Shown here one piece after another: positions 12,667 through 26,170 of a stretch of DNA of 64,000 nt. Position 1 is the stretch's first letter. Each line of letters opens with the position of its first letter. Origin of the DNA: Ascaris suum. Lineage: Eukaryota; Nematoda; Chromadorea; Rhabditida; Ascarididae. Made by a program: the position numbers and the translations under genes. The DNA is taken from positions 744,137 through 808,136 of the forward strand of contig CM024184.1 of assembly GCA_013433145.1 (NCBI GenBank), in the 5' to 3' direction. The notes under the pieces were generated by a model. That model was not told the DNA's origin. It ran no database searches and saw nothing but the letters and a program-made list of their open reading frames with translations.

Positions 12667-14186
12667 AGGTAAAAGAAGGGCAATAAATAAGGAGAAGTAT
12701 ATTTCCTCGTGGAGGTTGAGAAAAATGAATCTTGCCATACGTGAAGAGCGAAGACTTCTTCAAGTGAGTAGATTCAATTCGACCGATTTTTTTCAATTTC
12801 CATATCGACTTTCTGTCAGCATAGTTGATTTGTAAAAACCATACTCAAGAAAATAAAACATCATGATGGGCATATGTCCGTTGAGAGAACAGTTTTTTTC
12901 AGTACTTTTCAATGGTTCTCATTCACTGCCGATGAATTTATCTCTGCAATTTATGCTCTATTCTCTGCTGCTAGTGATGTGAGATGCAGTATGATTATAT
13001 GAGGAATTTAATCGAAACGAAAACTAATGAACGTCAAAAGGAAATCAACGCAATTGGATGCATCAGCAAAATGTCATATACACAACCGGTCAACTTCTAG
13101 TTTCTTTCAAGCAAATTTCCAGGTCAAATATCGGTATCATTCAGAACTCTAAGAAAAACCTACGATGGAGGAGTTATCACTTATGATAGTATATGATATG
13201 AAGCAAATGATCGCCAAATAAATTGCATCAGTACTACGAGAATATCGAGTTGAAGCCAATGAAATGAATCAAATAAGGCAAAACGAAGAATCTTTTGCGT
13301 CATGAAACAACGACATCCGTGCTACTCTTGAATGCCTTTCGTTTTGGCGGCTTTTTTTCTCTATTAGCCTAATCACTTAGCCTCAACAAAACAACAGCTG
13401 CGTCCCAATAAAAGTATGGGAAAGCTATCGATGATGTCGTTTCTCTAGCAACCCTTCCCCCAACCTGAAGAAATGAGTGAAGACTTTAGGAGGGTAATTG
13501 AACCTTTATGCGATGTATAACACTTGAACTCTTTAACCATTAGACTATCCGGCTTTTGCTATGACAATAAATTATGAAAATTGTGAAGCAAGGAATTTGA
13601 TGATGGACAGTTCCGAAAAAAAGTTTAGAATTCGACAACGTGAAACATCCTTTATCATTCAACTGGTAAAACCGATTCGAACATTCTGTTTTTCGTTGGT
13701 GATTGATTCATGGAGACGGAATTATTGGTGATGGTACACCGGTGGTCAATATTCGGTCAATTTTTCGTTGGTCAATACTCTAAGCTCTGGTCTCAATGAA
13801 GGTAGCTGCTTAAAAATGATGTGATCATACTAGTGGACAGATTCAACCGCTTGCAAAAAAAAAGATTCTAAAAATCTGAAGTGATGCTTAAATTAGTTGC
13901 ACTGAAATAATGGACTGGGCGAAAATATGCTTTTTTTTTGCTGAATGCCATTGGAAAATTGTTCTTATCGATCGAAAAGCTGATGGCAATTTGAATAAAT
14001 TATGAAGAAAAACGGAAAGATTTACATTCGACTACAATATTTTTACGTAGGAAAATGTTTTTTCTTTTCTTTTTTTTTGCTCTATGAGATTCTCAAAGTA
14101 ATGTTATTTATATAATGCAAAAATGCTTCTTTATACCAAATATAAAATGCAAAAAAGAAAGAAATATTTAATCGTATTTTCACCGT

Positions 14187-14235
14187 TCCCTCTCTTTTTT
14201 CTCTCTTTTTTCTCTTTCTCTCTCTCGCTCTCTCT
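14187..14235. repeat. CT-rich tract
   Basis: An imperfect TCTCTTTTTT/TCTC pyrimidine run. Confidence 0.8.
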
Positions 14236-15244
14236 ATGCGCTTTGTGGAATAATCGACCATCTCCTGCAGAAGGGACTAACTTTTATCAGTAACCAGAGC
14301 TTCTGATTCAAAAAAAAAACGAAACGAATAAACGGAAAGAATAGTTGATTTATATATGAAGTATTTTAGTTATATGCACGAGAATATGACGCAATCAAGG
14401 AATCACCTAATGGCTCATCATCTCGTTGCTATCAATATAGTGGATGCTTGTTGAAGCCTAACAAGTGCCCAATATTTAAAAGCACTCATTCTCCGCCGCG
14501 AAATATACGTTGAGTGAAGAATTGACAAACGCGTAAGTGGATTTTTTTTTCTTAGATCCCCCATATTCGCGCATACGCTTATAGCCTATCATGAAGTCTA
14601 AATAGGCGCCTATTGAAGAGAAGCATATCGTTTGAGTTATTCTAACAACTTATAAATGGGACAAATAAAGAATGAGCCTAGAGAGCCGAGGTTTCAGAGG
14701 TCATTTCTAAATTCATCATAATTCTCATCAAAATGTTATTAAAGCAACTGGTAGTTAAATTATAATTGAATTCAAAAATGAGTCCATCGAATGCCTTTTT
14801 AGAAATCACAAAAACCTTAAGAAAAAAGCGAACAACAATTGTTCATAACAAAGAATGTGAACGTTGGCCATTCTTTTCTTCTTCTTAACCCATTCCCGCT
14901 TCCTTCGAGGAGTCATTTCTAAGTTAGTTATCTCAAGTCAAGCCATTAAATTTTATGAGCTCCAAACTTAATGATCACTTGAGATCAGTTGTTGAGGTGA
15001 GGTTTTTAGCAGCAGTCCACATAACCGAGATGAGTATAGTGGAAATATTTTGATAGTGATGAAAGAACTAGACTAAGGTGCAGGATCGTAATAATATAAT
15101 GAACAACAGCTTCACAATAAATCCACTAGAAAGAGGCTGAAATCTTTGTTTCAACTTTCCGCATCTACCTCTTTTTTATATAATGCGGATTGTGCTTTTT
15201 TGAAATTAATTATATTTAAGCATAAATTCATATAGAAAGTGATG

Positions 15245-15357
<113 letters not shown>

Positions 15358-16204
15358 TAACCTCTATTCATATTCCTCTCAAGTATTTTCCATATGTTCA
15401 CCCAGCTATTTTCAAACATTTCAGGAAACAAACATTAACAAAGAGCCCAACAATTTTAGAGTCCAGTAATTTCAGGCAATATTTATGCTTGAATTTATTT
15501 GCTAAAAAAGTAGGTTGTATACAAGGACGGTATTAACCGATTTCCACCTCACATCATAAATATGCTATTTCCTCATGCGACAGCCCTTCAAATATTTGTC
15601 CTAAAAGTATATGACGTTGATTGAAGTTTGATTTAGAGATGTATCTATCATCAATTCAAGTACCACCTTCAGGTGTACCTATCGTTGAATCATCTACTAT
15701 TCAGAGATGAATGAATCGTTCGCCTTCCGTCAGCGACATCCATTTCAAGGTGGCAAACGAATGCAAGATGAAAAATCCGCTGTTGAAGCAAAAGGGGGTG
15801 TTTATAGCGAGCAAAAGCTCTAACTTCATAAGGTCATCGACGTCACTTGCAATAAGAAGTGACATACGCTTGCACAACTGCTCGCACTAACAACATCAAC
15901 AACTCATCTCTAATGCTTGATGAATTTTTCATTCATAAAGTGAAACGACACAAATCACTTCTGAAGTTTATTTTTGCACTTCCTCACTTGCTTTTCTTCA
16001 TAAATGAACCAACTGATGAAATGAAAGCATTTGTAGGAATAAACTTCAGCGTGATTCACTCATCTTTTTATTCAATCGGCAATAGTTAACTTCAAAAAGG
16101 TTGCAAAATTTCTTAAATTTGACTCGTTTTTGGCTTTTTGAGGAGTTCTTACATCATCCGAGTAAAGAAACACAAACCACCTAAAAAGGTATTATTTTTT
16201 CCTA

Positions 16205-16640
16205 ATGGCTGACATGAAAGCGTCGAAGAAAGTAAACAGCTCAAAAAAGAGAGGAACCCCTAAGAAGGTCAAACTCGTTATTCATCAACTTCCTTGAATG
16301 TAATTCCACAAACATGATGATCTTGATTTATGACTGCCATAAGAGCCCTAAATGCGATTTGTCTTCAAAAAATTGTTCAGTTCGTTTTATACCAGAAATT
16401 TGTTTTTCCTTTTTTTTTGATTTACATAACGAATCAACTGCAACTACTTTTCTCGGCAATATCCTTGATTGATGCTATGGGTTTGTTCTTCAATATGATA
16501 GGCAAAATTTAAGCAACGATCAGTACACCATAGTTGCTTCACAATATTGCAGAATTGCGGCTATGGATTAAAACGGACGGCTATCCACAAAAGAGCGTCG
16601 ATTGATCCTATATTTAAAATTGAAAAATAGAGGAATGAAC
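16205..16640 (+). pseudogene. Possible decayed UPF3/SMG-4-like pseudogene fragment
   Basis: The plus strand has an ATG-started 30-codon frame (16205-16297) with a Lys-rich start and KKRGTPKKVKLVIHQLP before a stop. K-(V/L)-V-I-x-x-L-P is the opening strand of the UPF3 RNP-like domain, which follows a basic tail in that family (nonsense-mediated decay). Just after it the same frame reads HKHDDLDL, comparable to the PEHDYF region. A shifted frame near 16410-16512 reads YITNQLQLLF then GLFF, loosely like YINFKNQ..ILF and GYVF. Frames change and stops intervene, so it would be a broken, probably processed copy. Spacing between the matching pieces is off, so this may be coincidence. Confidence 0.22.
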
Positions 16641-17198
16641 GACTGTCTAAGGACATTCGCTTTAAAAGCGAAATTTAGGTAAGGATTTGCCTTCCTCGGT
16701 AAAGATCTGCTTGCCGACAAATGGACGAATGAGGAAGGAGGATGAGCTGATGATATTCAATGAAGCATTTATGAAGTTGGGCAAACGTCTTTGCGTGCAA
16801 CTTCTCGACGCAAAAGTAGTTCAGTTTTGACCCTCAGCAAGTGTAGTGAATTATGTACACATTAGAATTAACGGAGTTAAAGCAAAAAATGAATGCGAGT
16901 GGAGATTTTCGCAGCAGCTCAATGGTATATCATTTGCACGGCAACCGAAATATCGCAGATACAATCTTATATGTGTATACTACCTTTTCATTGATCATCA
17001 GAAACAAATGTTCTCGTTTCAATCTGAGCTAGACGAAAAAAGTTGTCTATAAAATAAGGCGTCAAATAAGCATTTTTTAAAAGCATCCTGTTCTAGTATT
17101 GTTCAATCGAATCTGACTGATAGCAGTATACACTCATCAAGCGTATTGCATTATAAACGCAATAGAACAAATACAATTATGAGCATTGGAAATCGTTT

Positions 17199-17260
17199 GC
17201 GCTAGCTCAATCGGTAAAGAATTCGTCTAGCAAATGAAAAGATGCATTTGCGAGACGAAT
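17199..17260 (+). ncRNA. Strong hairpin preceded by a tRNA A-box-like word
   Basis: Bases 17221-17260 form a 16-bp stem (15 of 16 paired: ATTCGTCT and GCAAATG against their complements) closed by an 8-base loop. Just upstream, TAGCTCAATCGGTAAAG resembles the internal A box of a tRNA gene or tRNA-derived SINE. No good B box (GGTTCGAnnCC) follows; GTTTCCTATCC is a poor match. It could be a pol III pseudogene, a small inverted-repeat element or a microRNA-like hairpin. Confidence 0.25.
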
Positions 17261-18352
17261 GTTTCCTATCCACTTGAAAGCAACGCTTTTTCGAGATCAA
17301 TCAAACAGATAAAATACATCTCTAATATATTTTTCAGAGAAAATCTCAAGTTTTCTATTCAAAAAATTAAAAAAAAACAGTTGGATGATGAAAATTTCAA
17401 AAGAATTCCATAAAATTAGGAGGATATTTCAAAAGAATTTCTAATCGAATTTAAAATTAATTATTGACATTACGAATTCTTTCAAAGATGATTTGTTGAA
17501 ATTTCAAATGTTCTAAATGAAAAACCTTTAACATTTGCCTTTCTAATAAAAGTACGTTCAACATTTAAATCCTTACCGGAAGTACTTTTTAACATTCATC
17601 TTCGAAAGGTTCAATTCGAAAACCTTCGAGGATTCGTCGAAAGCCTAATCAATGAACTAAGTTGATCTTCCCCTCTACTAACCTTTCCATAGTAATCATT
17701 TCGGCTTCTTAAAATCGATCACATAATAGTTATACATATCATATTAAAGTAATCCTTTTACCTTCAATGATTTAATCCTTTCAAACTTAAGATTTAAGGA
17801 ATATTCTTGTTTGCATATCCAATGATAATGTAACTAAAAACTTAACAATATGATAACTGCTGCTTATTTGAGAATGCACATTAGCGAATGACTACGTTTT
17901 TTAAATCGAACGTTCCACACTCTGCGTTAGACTTCTTTTTTTATATGCAGCTTAAAGTTTTAAAATAAACTAAGACTTCAGTGTTTTATTATTATCCATG
18001 TGGCGCAAATGTCAAAGGCGCAATTGTCGCAGAATCGAAAGATTAGCAACTTATCATTGAAGTGGTCAATATAGTAAATCGTCATTAAAATAGTAAACAT
18101 TCGCATATCATTGCTAAATGATCTATAAAGCTGTTCGATATGATACTTCAAAACATCATGAAAGCGATATACTCATAGCCTGTGCTGTATAAATCTAATT
18201 TTTATTCAATCTTTGCACAAACGTACTGCAATATGGAAAAAAATTTTTCCACTAGTTTTTTTGTCTTTAAAGATGGACCAACAACATATATCTCGTTCTA
18301 AAGTACATCGTAATACGACAGAGGCTAATAAATGCTCGTATTATTACAACTC

Positions 18353-18420
18353 TTCGAGGATTTTTCCCCATAAAAAGCCTAATATGTTCGAGGATTTTTC
18401 CCCATAAAAAGCCTAATATA
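18353..18420. repeat. Near-perfect 34-bp tandem duplication
   Basis: Units 18353-18386 and 18387-18420 differ only at the last base by eye. It looks recent. Confidence 0.9.
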
Positions 18421-19591
18421 TTAAATCAAAATTATGCTTGAAATTTCAAAAACTAAGAACCTAAATTATATTTCATGTGTTATATGTTTACGCAACTAGA
18501 AAATATAACATAAAACAAATTCAACTATAATTATCGCTTCTAAATGTTGTCAAGTTAAGTTAGCTTAAACTGTCTCAAGTAGTAATAATTCAATCATACC
18601 AAGAGATAAAAAAGAATTTTCGCATTGCATAGCATAGCTGTTAGAATAAAAATGCGAGAATTTTTATGAAAAAATAATCGACTAAAATTTGCGAAAAAAA
18701 ATGAGAAATAATGGAGAAAATGATCAATGAAAAAACGGTGAGAAATTCAGTAAAAAAACTCAGAGTTTGATAGAATATCTTTCCGAAGAGAATTCATTGG
18801 CATTGCAAATGAATGGAACTCGAAATTCTATAAATGATGGAAGGAATCCGCTTTTTCCACGAAATCATCTCCACAACAGGTGGTGAAAAGATTTTTCCTG
18901 GAAGTGACAAGGGAACTGACTTGAACTCATTCTGAAACCATTTTATAGGCTTTTTTTATTATCTTTACAGACTCCTTTCCACCTATCCCCCAACCTGCTC
19001 AGTTCAACTATCCCTATCGTATAAAGGCCTCATCAGTGTCTGTGAATAAGACCTCTAAGGCTACCGCTAATTGAATCATATTGTTTTTTAAGAAGGAAAT
19101 CTCCATGAAGAAAAATTTGAGCTCAACGATTTCATTGTTGCTGACAATTTCAGCGAATTATTTTTCGCAATCAAGATAACAGTTCTTCGTTACAATTAGC
19201 ACTCACAACAAAATAAGAAATATATGCAGAAACTTTTTACTTCTTAGTGAAGTAAATAAACAGATCGTGCAATATCAAGAGGACTTTCAGCTCAGTGATG
19301 GAACGGCAAGTTGATACAGTGATAATAATAATCTAATATGTTTTATTAATAGACTTGTAAAAAGATTTAATCGTAGCACAAAAGATTGTTGCTATAAATT
19401 CGTTCAAAAAAACAGATACAGATAGAAAAATTTCTATGGATATATGTATACATATGAAGGAAGCGTAACAGAAATAGAGGTAAACAATACAGAAAGCAGT
19501 AATATATAGATATTAGGTAATAAATGGGATATTAAGTAAGTTTTGAAGTGAAAAAGATTAAAGACATTTATTTCATCGCTTAGTATTGCTT

Positions 19592-19780
19592 ACTGCGCGG
19601 TCGGTTTTAAGGGGCTCCGAGGAAACCTTTAGCTTCGATCTACCGAGTCGTTTCGACCAGTGGCTTCTCGGGATGAGGGCGGTGGAGCAAATCGGAACTC
19701 TCCTCCTGCGTGGAACAACTCATCAGTATGCGATGGGCAGGAGATGAGCCTAAGCCCTAACCTTCAGGCTACCTTATAAC
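19592..19780. other. GC-rich island of unknown identity
   Basis: About 190 bases with over 50 % G+C stand out sharply inside AT-rich intron. On the minus strand a frame of about 38 codons is open (PAHRILMSCSTQEESSDLL segment). Base use is unlike its neighbours. It suggests a fragment of a mobile element or an inserted segment, but I recognise no family. Confidence 0.3.
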
Positions 19781-20250
19781 TTCAGATAAACAAAAATGGT
19801 AGTGATATGAAGAGATATTTATTCGTGATGAATGCTTTATCGATTAAAGCAAATAAAGTAAATAAAGTAAACATAAAAGCAGGATATATTCGTGAGTAAG
19901 TTGAAATAAAACGCTGCAAATTAATATCTCTTTCATCGAATTTTTAAAATACTATGCCGATATATTTGTACATGTTTTATTATGTTTTCATAATTGTCCA
20001 ATTGATACTATTTGCGCTAAATATAACAATACAGCTAATACCAACACATATTAAACGTCTGCTGAAATTTCTCGAAAAGTGCATTGAAATTTTTTTAAAA
20101 GAGCTGCTAAAAACGGCTATTTTTGAGCTGTTTTATAAGGAAAAAAGCAGGAAATTTATTAAGCGTTCAAATTTCAACGGACATTATAACGTAAATTCAT
20201 TCATCTTAATGAACAATTGTTTTTTGAGAAAGATTATTTCAAATAAGTTC

Positions 20251-20312
20251 AAATAATTCGAACACCGATCTCTCATAGTTACCGACTGTGCCAACATTCT
20301 ACCACTGTCAAC
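20251..20312 (-). other. Weak tRNA-like remnant
   Basis: On the minus strand, CAGTGGTAGAATG resembles a D-arm/A-box and GGTGTTCGAATT resembles a B-box/T-loop at roughly tRNA spacing. Acceptor and anticodon stems do not form, so this is at most a degraded tRNA or a tRNA-derived SINE fragment. Confidence 0.15.
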
Positions 20313-20719
20313 TTTTGTCTTTTCATCAATGCCAATGAATGAGAGTTGAACAAAACTCCACAAAATGAGACATCAAAAAATCCGATAATACTATTTAGTA
20401 TTTAGCATTTAGTAATATATTTATATATTTAACCGGTATGTTTTTCGGCATATGTTTAATAGTAGTAATATAGTATTTAGTAACTGGGTATATTAGTAAT
20501 ATATCAAAATATATTAATGTTTCGGTGTAGAAGTTTCTCGAAAATTACCTTTGAAAATTGGGAAACCCGCCATTTAAAAAAGGAAATAAACGCGTTTATA
20601 TTTTAACCGAATTGATTACTCTTACATATTTCTGAAGGAAGCACTTTCTCTGTAATGTGTCCATTTTTTATAAGCATGAAATATTGATATGTTTCTGCTA
20701 TCCATTACTTTTTCTTAAG

Positions 20720-20815
20720 TCGAGTGACCAGCTCAGACAAGGCACACGAACAAACAGGCAGCCAGAAGACGTACACCTACAGACATAAATAAACATGAAC
20801 AGATATAAAACTCAG
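20720..20815 (+). repeat. CAGACA-tailed dispersed repeat, tail-only copy
   Basis: An imperfect ACA/CAGACA tract (caaacaggcag, ctacagacataaataaac) is found here without a convincing core. It is grouped with the dispersed family by composition and orientation only. Confidence 0.25.
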
Positions 20816-21187
20816 ATAGCGAGATTTATAAATACAAAAATTTGTATAAAAGAGCATAAAAATTCAATAAAAATTTGCATAAAAGGGCATGAAAACTCAA
20901 ATATATCGATTTTGTTGCGTGCGATTTCTCAATTTGCTCACGAAATATGTGGTTGCGCTTAGGAGAGCTTTAAAATGATTGATGCATGTATATTGAAGAG
21001 GGAAAAAAGAGAACGAGAGAGGACTACGAATCTACTAAAATTTCGACTTCAGCAAACACATACACAATTCTTCCGATTCTAAGCAGAGCAACTCATCTAG
21101 GGCGAGACAAATTTAAAGTGAATTCAACACCTATCACTCTCCTTTCAAATTTACAGGCAATTCGAAACTCCCACCTCCCTCCTCCCT

Positions 21188-21211
21188 CCCCCCCCCCCCC
21201 CTCCCCCCCCC
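21188..21211. repeat. Mono-C tract
   Basis: Fourteen C, one T, nine C. Confidence 0.95.
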
Positions 21212-22244
21212 ACCACCACCAAAATTCAGGGGTCAATTCTACATCAATTCGCTACCCTTTCAAGTTTAAAGCCCATTCCACACACTCTCCCTCCCTTCGA
21301 ATTCAGAACGAATTCTAATCTCAGCCCTATTTCAAATTCGGAAACGCGTGTACTTCATATCCAACTATTTTCTTTTTTCTCTTCCAAGAATAATGGCAAT
21401 TTCATCCGCCAGCTCATCTGAATGTAAAAGCAAAATCGTTTCATAACTCTTCTTCGAAAATTTATTTACTTCATTCAACAGTCAATAAGTTGAATAGTCC
21501 TCTAAAGACTTTTATTTTTTTTTTTATAGACGATCGTTAATTTACTTTGCTCATCTGTGAATGTTCATCATGTGAAGCGCTTTATAAAGACATAAATTTA
21601 TCCCAAATAAATTTCCACACAAAAAAATTCGATTCCCCATTTTTTAAATTTATGCAACGCTTAGAAAAAATATCAACAATGAGTTTTTTTTTTGTCTCAT
21701 ACAAAGAACACCTCTCGTAGTTTATTTTCGATAGCGGTTGCTTTTTCAGAAATTTTTACAATAGAGGAGAGATAAAAATGTATATGGGTGCTAACTTTTA
21801 TAACGTACATTTATAATAAATTTTTAGGACAAATTTTATAGCATTTGCATCAAATCAACGATACGTTTGTCACGATTTATGACTCATTAGCGCTCATTAA
21901 TTGAATTTGAACAAGTAAATCTGAACAAGTCGTTCTTTTTCTATGCAGTATTTTACATTTTTTTGGCGTTTTTTTAAAGAAAAAGATCAAAGTATGGGAA
22001 ATGCAAACAGTCTCTTGTAAAATATTTAAATTTTATATCCATAAAAAGAAATACATACATATGTGTGTTTAACTAGATATTATAAACTAGAAAAACAAGT
22101 GAATATGCAGATTTTAGAAGTTACCGAATAATCTCTCCTCGGGAAGCACATTAACGTGTACCTAACGATAAATTATGTTTTAATTTAATGTAGTTGCTGA
22201 AAATTTCTTAATAATTTAATAACATATATTTTCTTAACTTACTT

Positions 22245-22377
<133 letters not shown>

Positions 22378-22494
22378 AAATGCCATAGTGCAACAAGCAA
22401 AATTAAGAAAATATATCTTAAAAGAAATATTTCGCAAATACGAGGATGGAAGCAATAAAGCACTGTTGGAAGACTAGACGTTAACGATGTAGGA

Positions 22495-22640
22495 GTAAGA
22501 CTTACATGAAATACCTATGAGGATAAAAGGTGACCACGTTTCGGTCCTTATCCATTGACATGTGCACCCGGGTTAAGCGCAGGCTTCGTCAGATAGATAC
22601 CGCATAACCGTGTTAGTACGAGGAATTGCATAGACAACTT
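22495..22640 (-). mobile_element. Mobile-element-like fragment with hammerhead-like core words
   Basis: A GC-richer block reads, on the minus strand, CTGACGA (22592-22586) followed by GCCTGCGCTTAACCC and then GGACCGAAACGTGG (to about 22535). CUGANGA and GAAA are the conserved halves of a hammerhead ribozyme core, and such ribozymes occur in the terminal repeats of Penelope-like elements and in some satellite retroelements. The expected short stem II is replaced by about 43 bases with only weak pairing. GGATAAGGACC and GGTCACCTTTTATCC flank the GAAA as imperfect complements. It is perhaps a degraded terminal fragment. Confidence 0.25.
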
Positions 22641-25600
22641 AATTACGCGCGAAGAAAAGAATGAAAACGAAAAGAAATAGAAAAATCTGTCGATAAAGTG
22701 TATATTAAGAATGCAATAAACACAGAAATCACAATGTATAGAACCTACTATCCCAAGACATCAGAGAAGAAGATACATGCGACGAGCAATAATAAGGTAA
22801 TAAAAGCAAATGTGAGGGAAGGCCGCATGAAAATGGCGATTAATAAAAGCTCCACTACAAACAAACCTTTACTTATGTGAACTTACCTAGTTATAAAGAC
22901 ACAACTACCCTACAAGGTAGAATATTGTATACAAAATTTTAATATGTATTGGCATGGATAAAATATGTTTATTTCAAAAGTCAAAAAAAAGATGTTCAAA
23001 AGCGAGAAGCAAAGGCTATGCATTGAAATACCCCTAACAGAAGAAAATTGCATTGAAAATGTGAGACGTAATATGTGAAAAAACGTATAGAACGTTAAAC
23101 TCAAATATAAAAGTAAATTATTATAAACCATAGAAACAATGATACTAAAGAATCGTCAAGTTCTAAGAGCACTGAAAAATAAATTAAGCACAACAAGCGT
23201 AGTATATTCGAAATATATTTACGACAAAATGTATATTCAAAAATTAGAAGAAAACAATCGCAAACAAAAAATTCGTATAGTCAAGTAATAAGGCAGTGAA
23301 ACGTAAACGAAAGCAATACTACTAGTGATAAGTGATCGATAAGCGTAAACGTCGATGCTGAGGTCATCGCCCTCAGGTCAGTATCGCGAGTAGAGCAATA
23401 TTCATATGCTCTATTGAACCTATCGACTCGAAGCAAATAACATTAGAGATCCACTTGCAAATACTGAGAAAAAATACCATTATAAGAGCCTTTTAATACA
23501 TTATTCGAACTAAGCTAAGAATCCCATGCCAATATGCCAAATAATTTTAAATAATTTTATATTGAACATCTTATAAATCCTCCACCAAATGATAACCTAT
23601 TGATTCAGTTGAGCAAAATTTCGTTCAGATAATCTAACACGTATTTGACGCATAAAAGTCTAATTAGATGTACACAGAGCTCAAACTTGCACACAAAAAA
23701 TTTCCATATTATGCAAATATTATTGAATACTCTTGCGAGGACATAACATCCGCTCATTTGATGGTTAAATATTGCGCAAATTTAAAATCCTTCAAACGCC
23801 GATTGATATTAAGAGCTTGATTTATGTTCGACGCATCATACAATTTACTAGCAGTGATAATTTGCATCTCCACTCATGTTATATTGCGTTATAAAGGTTT
23901 CTTTCATCAAAAGCATATTAACTCTCAACTGGTTTCAATCACCCATCTCAATATCAACTCCTAAACTTCAACAGAAACATCGAAATATAAGTGATGCTTA
24001 TCTTCATATGTAACCTATGAGTAATACGGAAACGAATTAAATTCACGAGGATATCAGTGATGATTTCTTTGAATTTCTACAAATGGACAATAAGTGAGAC
24101 ATGATGTATAACATCTCAATATATGTAGTAAATTGTCAAATAAATCGACATAAATTGCAATAGGAAATTTGCATAATAAATATTTGAAGCAAAACATGCG
24201 ATGCATTAATTGAATACAATATATTTTGCACTTTGTACACTCTCAATACCCGAGAACAATTGTTTGAAGAGAAGAAGCTTTTATAAGCATTAAAAAACAA
24301 TGAGATTTGATCTGCTATTGATAAATGACAAATGCTCGATAAGTGATAAATGAATGATAAATGGTAATAAAAGAGTCAAGAGGTTAAGCTGAAGTTTTCC
24401 TTGAAAATCTTTAAAAAACGACAATTAAGTGCTAAAATTCCATTGTAATCGAAGGTTCTCTTATTCGTGAACAACGAGACTATCGATATAGATAAGCTGA
24501 TGAATTCATTTACTTATGAGTACCACTCCCTTAAGTAATTTATTTATTATTGATAAGCATTCTTCTAATCATGCATACAAACAACCGCAGAAAACCTCTC
24601 TTTAACTAATTATATGAGTGTTTATTTACTTGTGGATAAATCTGCCTTTAAGTGGTTATATGGAGATATTTATCTCAAATGAAAAAATTTCTGAAATTCG
24701 CAGCAATATGACTATCAAAAAAAAAAAATTCTGCTTTATAAGAATAATATAAGATTGCACAAAAAAAAAACGCATCTTGTTAGTAAAACGAATTTCTATA
24801 GCGCCTATCTATCTAATCAAATTTCACGGGTTGTTTAGTGGGCAGCAGTATTCATAGCAATTTGGTGAGCATAAATGAAGTTGCCCTCAACGATGAAATA
24901 TTGATTTCACATTGCCGAGGAAATATTTTCATCGGGACAAACCGATTTTTCTTATTTATATCCAAAAAATCCATCTGAATGATTTTAGCGTAATTTTTAA
25001 AGCATTTTTCTTGTCATTAGCATTATTCGATAGTGGTATGAAAATCACTTGAAACAAACAAATGAGTACTTCCTTTATGGTCTATTTAGTAGGTGATGAT
25101 TGGTAGATTTTTTTTTTTTAGCTTTTCTCAAAATAAATCCCATAAGCGAGAATTTCTAAGCAATTGTAAGAAAATACGTACAGATAACAAATATTCCCCG
25201 AGAGTATCTATTTATTTATTACGTGGGTAATTTATTTGCTTATGGGTAAAGGGCAAACCTTATATGTTTTAAGTGTTCACTAGATATGGACAAGCGATGG
25301 ATCATGCTCGAATTCATCCCAACTACATGATATATTCCTTCGTTAAACTTAACGTTTGTACAATAATGATTAGGCTCGCAAGCTATCATTTCTAATAATC
25401 TGACAAAAGCAAAATCAAATCACAATATCAAGAATTTTTGTGCTATTGGATATAAAGAAGAATTTCATATATTAATCTAAGGTCTGCTGTTCTTCCTTTT
25501 AAGACAAAAATATAAAATCGAAGCTAACGATACTTCATAATTAATAACTAAATAAACTTTGAAATAAATGCAACTAAACGAAATTTTAAAAGAAAAAAAA

Positions 25601-26027
25601 CAGGTAAAGAAACGCAAAAAAAGAAGAAACGCTGCCAAGTATAATATTTTATTTACTTATTGAAATCTAGTTAAATTATTTAGTTGAGAAAAAATTTGCA
25701 TAATATTTAGTTTAAAAATTAGCATAATATGAAATTATCATATATCAGTTAAGCGAACAACCGATGTTATAAATTATAATAAAAAAATTGTAGCATTAAG
25801 AGCATAATATGCTTTAATATCTTAAAGGCTTCAAATATTCGTGCAATTTTTTCACTAAAAGAAATTTCATTTTACTGCAGTCGGATCATTGTGAAATGAA
25901 AGCGCGATTGACGTAAAATAGTATGAAAATGTTTCTTTTTTTTTCAACGATTTCGAATGACAACAGCACTTTTCCTCTGCATGGATAGATAAACGCAAAA
26001 AAAAAAAAATAACGCAACATGTAATCC

Positions 26028-26170
26028 TCCGACTTTTGTTGTGCCAATCATATTTCTTAACTTTGGCTTAAGAAGCTTTTGAGTGGAAACTGCAGCATAA
26101 ACAGATAAATGGAAGGACTTATCTGCAGATAGACAGACAGACACACGCACGCAAATACATGCCATACCTG
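26028..26170 (+). repeat. CAGACA-tailed dispersed repeat, copy 2
   Basis: The core GTGCCAA...AACTTTGGCTT...GGAAACTGCAGCAT is followed by ATAGACAGACAGACACACG. It aligns by eye with copy 3 over about 50 bases (AACTaTGGCTT, GCTT, GGAAAC, GCAT). Confidence 0.45.

Noticed and set aside
12521..12835. Arg-Glu and Ser-Leu repeat frames over the (GA)n array
   Set aside because: Microsatellite translation with AT-rich flanks and no coding character.
19954..20256. 100-codon plus-strand frame with hydrophobic start
   Set aside because: Made of AT-rich codons (Ile, Leu, Phe, Lys) with no motif, no promoter or splice support. Expected by chance.
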